DNA from: Tetrapyrgos nigripes
Taxonomy: Eukaryota > Basidiomycota > Agaricomycetes > Agaricales > Campanellaceae
Assembly: GCA_013368315.1 (NCBI GenBank)
Contig: JAACJM010000281.1
Span: 1 to 64,000 of the forward strand
Length of the DNA stretch: 64,000 nucleotides
Direction: 5' to 3'
The notes under the pieces were generated by a model. It saw only the letters and a program-made list of their open reading frames with translations. It ran no database searches and was not told the origin of the DNA. Shown in pieces: positions 33,001-43,700 of the stretch. Each line of letters begins with the position of its first letter. The first letter of the stretch is position 1. A program made the translations under genes and the position numbers.

Positions 33001-34347
33001 AACGTGCACGACTTGTTGCAAAGGGTTTTTCCCAGACAGAAGGAATTGATTATAACAATGTATTCAGTCCAGTAGTCTGCTTCGAAACGGTTAGACTGTT
33101 ACTTGCTATTGCTGCTATAGAGAATTGGGAGATCAAGGCACTAGACGTCAAAAGTGCTTTTCTCTATGGACTTCTTGATGAAGAAATCTATATGACGCAG
33201 CCTGATGGCTTTGTATCAGCAAGAAGGTTTGGAGGTTACGCAAGGCACTTTATGGTCTGAAACAAGCAAGCTTAGCCTGGTGGACTGAATGCACAAAATA
33301 TATGCAATCTTTAGGCTTTAAGCACTTACATTCAGATGCCGGCGTATATATTTACTGTATGAATGGCAAAACCATAATAGCCATCATATATGTAGACAAT
33401 GCGTTATGGATGGGTTCAGATCTGCAATTATTAAACAAATTAATGAATCAATTCATGGCTAAATGGGAATCTCATGATCTCGGAGATGCAAAGGAATTTT
33501 TAGGCATGCGCATAGAACGTGATTGAAAGAAAAGTATTCTCACTCTCGATCAAGAAGACTATTTAAATAAAGTCATCAAACGTTTTGGTGCTGAGAATAT
33601 GAAGCACACAACGACACCTATGCCACAGTCATATATTCCTTTAGCACACGATGGTAATGTTGATACCAAAGTTAGAACTCTGTTCCAACAAGTGATTGGC
33701 TCAATCCTTTATCTTATGCTTGGTACTCAACCTGATATAGCTTTTGCTGTTATCAAGTTATCAACATATTCAGCAAATCCCTCCCCAGACCATCTAAAGA
33801 AAGCGATGTACATCATAAGATATTTGCTTTCTACGAAACATTATAGACTCATCTATGATGGATCTAAATCTAGTGGTCTTATAGGTTTTTGTGATAGTGA
33901 CTGGGCACAAGATAGAAATAATCGTCATTCACAGACTGGCTTTATATTTGAGCTTGCACAGGGCTCAGTCTGCTGGTCAAGTCGAAAACAAAAAACTGTT
34001 GCATTGTCCTCCACTGAAGCTGAGTACATGGCACTTTGTGAATGTGTGAAACGGCTCTATGGATTAAAACTCTATTAAAGGAAGTTAATTTTAAACTAAA
34101 TCATGTTCCTATTGTTGGTGACAATCAAGGCTCAATCTCTATTAGTCAAAATCCTATCACTGAATCAAGATCGAAGCATATTGATATACGTTACCATTTT
34201 ATACGAGAACTGATTCAGGGGTCTAAAAAGATCCAACTCTATTTTACTCCTGGAAATGAAGATTGTGCAGACCTTCTAACGAAGAATCTTGGGCACATTA
34301 AGTTTCTTAAATTCCGAAATGAGTTAGGACTATTCTTTGATTCTTAA
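30034..34347 (+). pseudogene. Copia B pol (protease, integrase, RT, RNase H), inactivated
   Basis: Protease WVSDSGASTHIT at about 30570; pre-integrase HNRYGHAGK and CGGCALGKTP at 31000-31130. Integrase: HTDVK and RSDLGTEF keep the two Asp, but EQNGRAKRI has Lys where copia integrases have the catalytic Glu. RT from about 32860: [30 protein letters not shown] (first Asp kept). A frameshift near 33225 follows, then [11 protein letters not shown] and IIYVDNALWM, so YVDD is now YVDN. RNase H: GFCDSDWAQD, STEAEYMAL, GDNQGSISI. Another frame change near 34050 and stop at 34347. Several single-base lesions are G-to-A type. Confidence 0.92.
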
Positions 34348-34485
34348 ATATACTTATGGGTTAGAAACAACCGTCAAGATTTTCAGAGTGGATACTACTC
34401 ACATTCCATTATGTTTATGCTCATGCAAGAATCATTTAATCCTTGATGTGCGCTTACAATGCTGCACTTAAGTCTGCATCTAAAG

Positions 34486-34500
34486 TGAGGGGGAGTGGAG
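34486..34500 (+). other. Polypurine tract of copia B
   Basis: GAGGGGGAGTGGAG directly before the 3' LTR; primer for plus-strand synthesis. Confidence 0.75.
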
Positions 34501-34899
34501 TGTTGAAATATATACCTTCCATGTATAGTAACTATGATTCTATATGGAGTTATTATGAAACTTCTACGTAGCTATAAGTATGCTAGTCCTCCAGGACATT
34601 CTCCAGACATTACTCTTATCTTCTACTATGTAGTGATATCTCTGTAGATAGCAATATGGCCAATGGCAATATCCTCTTAGTCTCTAGGTATGTCCATGGA
34701 CAATGTAGATATTACTAATTACATGCTCTTTATCTAGTATAAAAGCTCTCTGTAAAGTTGTAGATACTATAGAACAATATCCAGTTCTATCTGCTCTACA
34801 AGCAACTCATATCTAAGCTCTACTAGCTTTCTACTCAGCACTCTATTTGGTGAGCTCTACTGACTGGTCACCCTATGCTGAATATTTGCTGCTTCATTA
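34501..34899 (+). repeat. 3' LTR of copia B
   Basis: 399 bp, identical to the 5' LTR except two A/G differences; followed by ATTAG at 34900-34904. Confidence 0.95.
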
Positions 34900-34904
34900 A
34901 TTAG

Positions 34905-36705
34905 GTTTACGAACCAATGATGATGTCTATGAAGAGAATATGAATCGTATAGACCAATTCCTGAATCAGATAGAAACCGCTATTTGCTCGAGAACGGTAA
35001 GCCAGAGACTACTAACGCAGGATACACCCCCAAACCCCATGCCACAACTAAGCCAGGGTCCACCACGACAAGCAAGACGAGCAGTCCTAAGAACGGGAAG
35101 GAGAAAAAAGACAACAAAGGCAGCTATAAAGATAGCGTCCCTCAATATCTGAGGGTATGGGGCAGAAAACCTCAATGATAAGGATAATAAATGGAATTAT
35201 ATCAATCAATTAGTATGACAGCAACAAATAGGAGTCCTTCTTGTACAAGAAATGCATATGGATGAAAACAGGAGACAGGAAGTAGAAGATAAATTCTCCA
35301 AACGATCAGTTATTAGGTGTTTCACAAACCCAGACCACCCAAGAAGCAGAGGGGGAGTTGCGATAGTCCTAAACAAAACTCTGGTGGATGCAAGAGTATT
35401 AGAGGAGAAAGAGATCATACCCAGAAGGGCGTTGTTAGTTAGAATACACTGGCACCCAGAGTCACAAGCTCAGATGGTAAGGAGAACGCAGAGTTCTGGC
35501 AAACTCTACAAACCTATTTTGAACAACACCTGAGTAAGAAACCCAACATAATGGCTGGTGACCTGAATATGGTGGAGGCTGGTATGATAGACCGGTTACC
35601 TTCCTGTGATGACCCTGAGGAAGCTGTTGATGCTTTAGATGACTTCAAAATGCTGACACAGTTAAGAGATGGATGGAGGGATACATACCCTGATACGAGG
35701 GCCTTTACCTTTACCACGACACAATCTGAATCTACAATCAATAGAATCTATGCAACAGACTCCATCCTTACTACATCACGAGAATGGAGAATCCAACTGA
35801 CTGGAGTACCTGGGGCTGACCATTGGATGGTCTCCATGCTGGCATCTCAAATGGATGCCCCAATGATGGGCAGAGGACGATGGGCCATCCCACGACATAT
35901 ACTTAAGGATAAAACATTCATGCAGTACGCTCTGAAACAGGGTAAGGAAACTGACAAGGAGCTGGAGCAGATTGATCAGCTGGGGCAAACCATAGACCAG
36001 AATGCACAACTAACGTGGTTCAAATACAAAACTGATGTCTTAGCGGAGGCTTGCAGAAGACAGCAAATTGTGATCCCCAGGACAGAATGACAACTCAAAG
36101 AACTAGAAGAAAAGCTATCAGAGATTAATAACGATACAGCCCTTACAGAGGAGGAACGGCTCAAGCAGTCGGCCACAATATCAGCAGACATTACTATCTT
36201 GGAGATTCCAGGACACAAGGAAAGAAACTGCAATGCATAACTGTGTAGAAGGAGAACAGATATCCTGTTACTGGTTGAGTTTAAACAAGGAAACCAAACC
36301 AAGAGACGTTATATATGCGCTGAAGAGGGATGAGCCAGGTCCAGATGGATGGTTTGAAACATCCCCAGAAGGTATGGCTAAGTATGCCCGAGACTATCAT
36401 GAGAGACTACAACGGGAAGGACAACCAGCTGATGAGGAGCACTGAAGGAAAAAAGAATTAGTAACAGAGAAAGTACTAAGCAACCTGAATACATGACTGA
36501 CAGAGGAACAAAAATTGTACCTGGCTGTGAAATGCGAGAAAAGTGATGTAGTGAAAGCACTACTGAATGCGAAGAACTATACGTCACCTGGTATTGATGG
36601 AGCGATGTACGAACTCTGGAAAGCGATATACACGCGCTATCTTGAAGACTCCAAAATGCGCCACCCTGCTTTCGACCATCACAAAAAGCCCAGATACATA
36701 TAAAG
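34905..36705 (+). pseudogene. Tad1-like LINE, endonuclease and start of RT
   Basis: Continuation of the LINE after copia B. Apurinic-endonuclease motifs: IASLNIRG (about 35140), GVLLVQEMHM (catalytic Glu), GGVAIVLNK, then MAGDLNMVE (35551; Asp/Asn pair), STINRIYATDS and GADHWMVS (Asp-His). A linker with AEACRRQQIVIPRTE follows. The RT entry motif KNYTSPGIDGAMYELWKAIY lies at 36570-36630. Homology stops after EDSKMRHPAF at about 36688. Stops and frame changes (near 35217, 36088, 36233, 36443) show decay. The missing RT body reappears at 54.8 kb. Confidence 0.88.
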
Positions 36706-37068
36706 GCCTTTATTGGTGCCCAATGCCTTTAGATGAGGATGCCACACAACTAGGCCTTTATGTCATACTCTAATATTGCGAGGACTAATATAATAGATGG
36801 GCTTGAGATACATTAATTGATTACTTGTCTTGAAAAGCTCTGGAATGAATGAAGGCAATGTAAAGACTACCAACGACTACCCACCTGATGGAGCTCCAAA
36901 ATAATTCATGACTACCTCCATGGTCCTAACTAATTGCTTACTGTGTCATAGTTATGAAGAGTGTAGAGCTATCCACAGTTGATCAACAGTTGTTTGCTTT
37001 GTCAAGCCTGCAAATGATTGAGTGCCCTCCAAAGATTGGCAAAGATTTTTGGGTGGTTGAGCCTGGGA
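36706..37068. other. Left terminal region of the 18-kb block
   Basis: No coding potential. Contains AAAGGCCTTTATTGG at 36702-36716 and a similar CCAAATGCCTTTA-type word near the right end (54791-54803), too short to call termini. Confidence 0.35.
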
Positions 37069-37292
37069 AAAGATTTAGAGCCACTCAAAGGTTGTGAAGG
37101 ATTTAAAGCCAGTTAAAGGTCGGCAAGGATTTAGAGCTGTTCAAAGGTTGCAAAGGATTTAAAGCCAGTCAAAGGTTGCAAAGGATTTATGGTAGTCTAG
37201 GGTCAACAAGGGTTGAGAGCCACTCAAAGGTCAGCAAGGATTTACAGTCATCTAGACGTCAACAAGGATTTAGAGCCACTCAAATGTCAGCA
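37069..37292. repeat. 28-bp minisatellite, about 8 units (left end of block)
   Basis: Units of AAGGATTTAGAGCCACTCAA plus AGGTCAGC, 27-28 bp each, variably diverged. No spacers, so not a CRISPR array. Confidence 0.92.
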
Positions 37293-38239
37293 AGGATCAT
37301 TCACCTTTTTAAATATCCAAATGATCTTGTAAGTCTTGAAGCTATAAGAGTGTTTTGCAGTTAATGAAGGGGGGATAGGATCATGACCATTTCAGTTCTT
37401 CATTGGGATTTGTCACCTTCCCCAGACCATAAGAGACATCAGGCCTTGAACATTGTATGGCGATTCAACACATATACAGCCAAAACAATCCATTAATTCA
37501 TTACAATGAATAGTAATCAATATACAGCAATAAGCATGGGGACGATGACAGCGGAGCTATGATCCAATAATGGGGACAAGCAATGCTAGGAGAGAGTGAT
37601 AGGAACAATGATACAAAGAAGCTTAAGGTAAAGGACTCGTGATATAGGCAGATAGAAAAAATGGACAGCAAAATGGACAGGAAGGGAAAAGCGGCGGTGA
37701 TGTAAGATCAGGCGAGGAGTGTGAGCATCAAGAAAAATATCATGTGGTAGTAGTACACGGCGGATAGCAAAACGAACAGAAGGGAAAAGCAGCGGTGATC
37801 CAAGATCAGGTGAGGAGCATGAGCGTCAAGAAAGATATCATGTGGTAGTACCAGTTGCAGTATTTATTGGCAGAGTGTTGAGTAATGATCATGAGAGAAA
37901 TGCGATAGGACAAGATGAGTAAAAGAATAGACTCACCAAAGAGAAGAAAAAACAATCTGGATGTCAATAGGAGAGGAAATAGAGTCAATGACGAAACAAG
38001 CAATCGGGGCAAGGCAAAGAAACCTGGAAACAACATCAATGCATATATCAGAAGGAAGTAGAACAGAGAAACTCACTCTAATCATAAAAGCAATCACAAA
38101 ACCTGAAAGAAAAATTCACTATGTATATTGGTAATGACTTAGATAGCCACTCACCGGTAGCTTTGGAGGGGGAGGGAAAGGTTAGAGCCATATATTCCTT
38201 ATTCAAGCCCAAGAGACCTACCTTTGCTTTACGTTGATC
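37293..38239. other. Non-coding region with a two-unit tandem repeat
   Basis: Contains a ~106-bp tandem duplication at about 37676-37855, sharing AGAAGGGAAAAGCAGCGGTGA-type and AAATATCATGTGGTAGTA words. No gene recognised. Confidence 0.6.
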
Positions 38240-40322
38240 TGCAGACTCCTCTGTCAGTGGAGCAGTTGGGCCTGCAGCTCCAGTAGAGGCAGGGGCAACG
38301 TCAGCATCGGTAGCGGCAGCAGTGTTGTCAGCATTGTTGTTGTTGTTGTTGCCTTTGTTGTTGTCGTCACCATTGTCAGCGTCATTGCCGTCACTGTCTT
38401 CATCTTCATCTTCATTGTCGTCGCCGTCTTCATCTTCATCGTCGTTGATGTCAAAGTCGTTGTCGTTGCCGTTGTTGTTGTTGTTGTTGTTGTCAGCGCC
38501 AAATTATACACCCTCCATATCATCGACCTCTGCTGCTTGAGCAGCTTTCGCCTTAGCTTTCTTCTTTCTAGCCTTCTCTTTTCTAGCCTTCTTCTTTCTC
38601 TCTTCCTCCTTTCTAGCTTTCTCCTCCTCAGCCTTCTTGGCAGCAGCGGCCTCCTCTTCCATGATCATTTTAATGCGAGTTTGCCACTGGTTGAGGAACG
38701 AGTCTTAATCATCATCATCTGCAAGGTCGTCATTTTCTTCAGGTTTAGGGCACATCCAACCAACCGTCCTGGAGGAAGATGGTATAATATGTTGAATGGA
38801 AGGGTAGAGAACGAATAACATGTCACTTATCGATTACAATCCTTGATCAACTTTTCGTTGAACTTCTCGTCAACCAGCCGACTATCCTCAAATAAGCGCC
38901 GTCGTCCAGGCGCCAGTGGTTGGAAGCACTTGGAGCATGCCACACCTAAGAAAAAGTGATATGTGAGTCTGTGACTATTGAGCGAAGAAATACACAATAC
39001 CATTAAGGTCGTGTACGCAATCTGAGAGTAGGTCACACCCTTGAGGCCATATAGCCATACCTTCCCGGTGCGTTGGACTTTGAAACGTTCTTCTGACGTG
39101 GGATCAAATCACATAGCACTGTTCTCCCCGCAGAACAAGTGAACCCAGACCTGTCAATCGCACAGTAAGATAAGATACTATAGAAGTGAGATAGGCTATC
39201 AACATACCTTGAATAGCAAATAACTTGTGAGAAGGTGTGTCCCCACATACCTGGCACCTTTTGAGGCCTCCCCTGTATCCCAATAGAAGAAGGATGGAAA
39301 ATGCTTGTGAGTAATTTTAATAGTATTTTCCTGGACCTTGGAAATGAATCTGTGAGGTATTTAGCAATATACATGCATGCATGAGAAGAAGATAGTACGT
39401 TTGTGGATCCTTGAGAAAAGTCTTGAGTTTGGGAGGAGGAACCAAGAGTCAGGCAAGCTGGGGATGGTTCCATCCTCGCACTTCATTTTTGTTTCCCTTG
39501 GGATTGATGAGAGGCTCGAAGTTGTCTATGTCGAGGTATTCACAGGTGTAGTCGAGTATCGGAACCTTGAGGGAAGAGATATCTTGGGAAATGACACCAC
39601 TAGCTGCTCATTCATCTGTTGGCAAGAGGGTCAGATATTTTAGGCAATACTAGATGATTCATTCCACACCGATCCGACAAGCTCATGAAGAGAGTCGTTC
39701 TCCAAGCAGTCCTCCAGGTCTTCTAGTAGATTGGGATTATCCCCTTGAGGAATGCAAAAACGTTGTGCATAGCTTGTCTAGAAGATAGAAAGAATGAGCA
39801 GCAAATCAAGGGTGTTGACGAAGAGTACATACAAATCGTACTCATCTTCTGTAGTAACTTCTCCTGGCTGGATCATGTTCTTGTCTTGCATCCCAAGACA
39901 GAAGATTGAGTACCAATCCATCCAGGGGGAGTAGGTCCCAACCATCCGACAGGCAGCAGCGCGAAAGTGTTCGATGTTTTCCTTAGGTTTGGCTCTAGAG
40001 GATTCTTCAGCGTGGCTATAAAAGTAAGAGATGACACCTACCCCTGCCGTTTCCTCATATGTCGTTTGTTCTGTAGGTGCTCGGTTAAAGTTGGACCAGC
40101 TCGCAGAAGTGGCTCTTCCTCCTCAGCGTCATTGCTGTCAGGTTGACCTTGAGCCTCAGGTGCTCCCTGACTTGGCCCTGGGCTTTCCCTCGATGCAGGT
40201 ACAGACGCAGTTCCCGACGCGGTTCCCGGCTTTGTCTGGGTGGTATTGGTAACATCTCGAACGCAGCGCCTCTTCACTTTGGCCCGGGCCTGATCAGTTG
40301 CTGCAACCTTATGTTTGCTCAT
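38240..40322 (-). pseudogene. Degenerate multi-exon gene resembling the DUF6698 family
   Basis: Minus-strand start MSKHKVAATDQARAKVKRR at 40322 leads to an acidic/Pro-rich N-terminus. A frame change leads to KENIEHFRAAACRMVGTYSP then WMDWYSIF (about 39990-39920). Next come RFCIPQGDNPNLLEDLEDCL (about 39765-39705), ILDYTCEYLDIDNFEP and RGWNHPQL (39570-39450), HFPSFFYWDTGEASKGARYV (39300-39245), then VWVHLFCGENSAM-stop-FDPTSEERFK and GLKGVTYSQIAYTTLM (39150-39000). A charged coiled tail (EEEAAAAKKAEEEKARKEER) and an Asn/Asp tract end near 38240. The layout 'capture pocket, GxxSA, IAYxxxxxR' recalls DUF6698 proteins abundant in Agaricomycetes. Internal stops make it a pseudogene. The family call is tentative. 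Confidence 0.45.
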
Positions 40323-40765
40323 TGTTGTGTTCGTATGAGTGTTTTCGCCTGAAACGCGTAAATCGAAGGTGGTGGTTATGGTTTAAGAGGGAAATATCGT
40401 AGGGACGGGATTATAAGAGGCTCCGTAACCACTGGAATCAATAGTTAGCTGAATGGCCCCACTCCAATACTACCGTGACGTAGGTATGACTCTGAGTTCT
40501 AGACAAGAAAAAACATGAAAGGTGAACTACGAAGGAGCAGAGGGGGGAGTTTTGGACAAGGCGGCATTCAATCAAGACCAAAAGCGAGTAGATATAGAAA
40601 AGTATGTATGCAGTAAGCGTTTGAACGTTTGAATGTTTGAATGCAAGTAAACCAAATTACCCTGCTCAGTTGGGAATACATTTACAGTGCAACGGAAAGC
40701 AAAAACGATAACGTGGGTGGTATCTAATTGTAAATCCATACTGGAGAGCACTCGAAAACACGCAT

Positions 40766-41623
40766 CAGTTGACATTGTCAAAATAGCAGCGTTTCTGGGG
40801 GCTTGCTGGAGTAGTAGGTGAGCGGGAACGCTTGCTAACTTGAACATCCGAGCCAGAAGAGCAAAGGATGGGCTGATTTTCAGATGCCAAGTTCCAAGGA
40901 CTAATCATAGGGCTAGACGTTTGGATGGTGGTGGGACTAGGAATCTGGGATGTTGCCAGAGACAGAGCTGCATTTTCAATGGCTGATTCTATCCAGAGAT
41001 TAGACGAAGGACTCTGTACGTTGATTAGTCAGGGGTTTGGAGCCAGATTGACTGCGACTTACCATATAAATGTCTGAAACGGTCATTGAAAAGATTGGTC
41101 GTCGATGCAGACATTCGTCATGGTTCTGAATGGATGTTAGTGGTGAGAGGAGGACAAAAAAATTACAACTAACCAAAGCTTGACTTGAGCCGTGTGTATC
41201 TTCATTGCCACCATCACTCCCAGTGTCCGACCTGATGCACCTGTTGATGCCAGATGGGCTTGCATTTGTAGATGCACCGAGGAACGAGGGTACTACAGTT
41301 TGGTCAGTTTTTCAATTTACTATTCGATGGATTCAAGTGAAGCAACTCACCCAATAAATCACCAGTCACTTGATAGCCATAATCAGCATTTGGAAGGATG
41401 ATGAGATGGCAAAGGTAGTGTCCATGAACGAAAGCTCAAAGTAGTCTATTGATGGCGGATCAGACCCTGGAGGATAATAATTCTGATAAGGAGTCTGGCG
41501 CCGGTCGATGACATCCACTTGATTTGTTATTTCAATAAACGGCGGAGGTGGAGGCAGGATAAGTGGGCCATCAGTTGGGGTAGGAGAAAGATCAGAGAGA
41601 CCTGGGGAAGGAGATCGAGCCAT
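40766..41623 (-). CDS. Unidentified Pro/Ser-rich spliced gene
   Basis: ATG 41623 gives MARSPSPGLSDLSPTPTDGP, then ILPPPPPFIEITNQVD, a Tyr/Pro-rich stretch and SFMDTTFAISSSFQ. Likely introns separate small exons: SSVHLQMQAHLASTGASG (about 41285-41225), DECLHRRPIFSMTVSDIYM (about 41120-41065), and a final long exon with SNLWIESAIENAALSLATSQ and SKRSRSPTTPASPQKR, ending in TGA near 40766. Unrecognised; the low-complexity composition and C-terminal SPxK/R sites suggest a nuclear protein, which is inference. It lies between the DUF6698-like gene and the repeated modules. Confidence 0.4.
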
Positions 41624-41997
41624 GTTGGATGTGTAGTATGTATGGGAATTGGTTGAAGTTGGAGTACTACGATAAGCGAGGTGAACGTGTGCATCATGAC
41701 AACACCAAATTCATATATTCGCCTGGTCAGTGTTCAGGAGATGGCGAAGTTTGTGGGGTCTGGGCTGGGTGTAATGTGAGCCTGGCTGGGAGGAGTCAGA
41801 AGGGTAAGAATGTGTTGGGGTGGCATGGCTCCAGAGCCACTGGGAAAAGCCACAGCAATAAGCTATAGGGATCGGCAAGGCCAATCTTTCCGGAAAACAA
41901 CAGCGATGGGCCAAGGATCCTGGGCTACCCAGGCTTGGTGTGACCATGACGGTGCCATATGCACCTTCGCATCTCGTTGCAGGGGTGTTCAAAATCT

Positions 41998-42125
41998 ACT
42001 AGGCCAAATTAGCACTGTACACAGTAAAATAGAAGAATACAGGCCTCGATGATGGTCGAGCCTTTGCACACAATGAAAATCACAGCAGAGATTGCAAGTC
42101 TGGAATATGTAAATGCTCACCAGAA
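41998..42125 (-). repeat. Module P1 (promoter/5'-exon-like repeat)
   Basis: Shares GGCCAAATTAGCA, AGAAGAATACA and TCGAGCCTTTGCACAC with P2, and in reverse complement with P3. The minus strand reads FIVCKGSTII, then ACILLFYC. Confidence 0.7.
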
Positions 42126-42671
42126 ATCTTTCGGTAATGTACAGTTTTATTTGAGATATCCTAGTTGCAGTGACCTGAGAACACAGAAGATTGGGGATCA
42201 GTGATGAGCTACAGTATTGAGAAAACGAGGAGGCATACTAGTTGAACGTTGTGTGTGCCATAGTTTAACATCTTTTTGGACATGCCACGGCTCAGTAGTC
42301 TGCTAGCCCAATTGCACGAGCTGCCATGGTGTATGGTCTGCACCGATGTCACTGGACTCTTCGGCCTCAACAAAATGAGAAGAATTGCCAACACATACAA
42401 AATGGGGCAAGACGATAGGCTGGTGCATCGCACCAGGAGAAACCTTTGAGGGGTAACCCGCCGCACCGAAGTGCGTTGCCTTTCCCATTTGAAGTTGATT
42501 GAGAAGAGCATCAGCGACATCAATGTGCATAGTTTAACGTCGTTTCGGACGTGCCATGGCGCTTGTGGTTGGCTGCGGGGCTGGCTGAGGAGGTAGCCAT
42601 TGAAAGGGTTGCAAAGGCTGGCTTAGGGGCGTATATTAACTTGGCAATGCCAAACAAGAAGGACATAGATC

Positions 42672-42795
42672 TACTAAGGCCAAATTAGCAATGTACGCAC
42701 AATACAATAGAAGAATACAAGCATTGACAATAGTCGAGCCTTTGCACACGATAAAAATCATGGCAGAAGTTGAAATATGTATTTACTCACCACTT
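42672..42795 (-). repeat. Module P2 (promoter/5'-exon-like repeat)
   Basis: Direct copy of P1. The minus strand reads FIVCKGSTIVNACILLLYC with a GTGAGT donor-like site upstream. Confidence 0.7.
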
Positions 42796-43025
42796 GAAGG
42801 TATGGGTTGAAGTACTACGTAGAACTTTATCTGGGTAACATCCATGGAACCATAAAGGTTCAGCTGGATACAATGTAGTCTTGAGGGATCCTGTTTTAGT
42901 AGCGACGTTGGAAGCTGCAAAAAATGGCAGTCAGCACGTCCTAAGGTGATGAGAGAATGATGAAGAGGCATACCATCATTCGAATTTTGGACAATGAGTC
43001 AGATGGATCCAATTTTGTGGGATGA

Positions 43026-43440
43026 GTGGTTGGAGTTACTACGACGATTGCATCCGACGAATGTCGGAGCATGCACTGGACGAAGGTCCAGGCAGGGAGG
43101 GGAAGGAAGACAAGAGGGAGGAGGAGGAGGAGGAGGAGTCTAGATGGAAGACAAAAGCTGAGAGGGCCTGACATGCCAATATTGGGCATGATATGTGACA
43201 CTAATTCTGCCACGTCTAAGTCCCACTTTTCTCTAGTACCACGATCATCAAGAGGCCACAAGCGGCCATCGTCAGCAACACCGACCCCCTCTACAGACCC
43301 CACCGCAATACTCATTGCATGCCAAACCTCGACATTCGTCGAGTGTACCACTGGACCCATCACCCTTTACCCTTCGCTTATTCTGGACTCTGGTACCTTA
43401 CTTCTTGACTTCTTGTGCAAGTGAGTACTACTTCTATAAT
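43026..43440 (+). other. Possible exon upstream of module P3
   Basis: Open frame of 132 codons: basic N-terminal part (GRKTRGRRRRRRSLDG), later TTGPITLYPSLILDSGTLLL, then LCK at a GTGAGT donor (43421-43426). The opposite-strand sequence before P2 also has TLYP near the equivalent place. Weak; function unknown. Confidence 0.3.
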
Positions 43441-43562
43441 GATCTATTCCTATCTTGCCATCTCTGCTGCGATTTTCATCGTGTGTAAAGGCTCGACTAT
43501 TGTCGGGACCTATATTTTCATTCTATTTCATTGTTGCAAAGTGTACAGTACTGACTTTGCCC
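43441..43562 (+). repeat. Module P3 (inverted relative to P1/P2)
   Basis: The plus strand contains GTGTGTAAAGGCTCGACTATTGTC, the reverse complement of the P1/P2 core. It lies ~140-260 bp before the ATG of the forward gene at 43701. Confidence 0.7.
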
Positions 43563-43700
43563 AGATTATACACTTTCAACTTCACTAGACAACGATCAAA
43601 TAAACTTCTCTACTGTACAAAAGGTGAGTTATGTCCTTGAAAAAGGCTCTATACTCAACACACTTCGTTTTCTCTACAGTTAACTGTTTTATTGCCAATC

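Larger units (their letters stand above)
26857..34899 (+). mobile_element. Ty1/copia LTR retrotransposon B (8.04 kb, catalytically dead)
   Basis: Two 399-bp LTRs differing at only two positions, 5-bp ATTAG target duplication, primer site after the 5' LTR, polypurine tract before the 3' LTR, and the order gag-protease-integrase-RT-RNase H. It is structurally complete and young. However, gag and pol are frameshifted, the RT YVDD is YVDN, and the integrase catalytic Glu is Lys. It sits inside a LINE. Confidence 0.96.
41640..43025. other. Accessory region with duplicated modules, no assigned gene
   Basis: Holds modules P1 and P2 and a second duplicated word (AGTTTAACATCTTTTTGGAC at about 42264 and its relative at about 42533). 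A minus-strand frame (42530-42303, MHIDVADALLNQLQMGKATH) is open but unrecognised. Confidence 0.4.

Noticed and set aside
37069..37292. Regular 28-bp repeats, CRISPR-like unit length
   Set aside because: Units are contiguous with no unique spacers, diverged, and in a eukaryotic transposon setting; it is a minisatellite.
38234..38818. Plus-strand open frame of 194 codons, Val/Ser/Leu-rich, membrane-protein-like
   Set aside because: It is the complement of an Asp/Asn/Lys/Glu-rich low-complexity tail of the minus-strand DUF6698-like gene.
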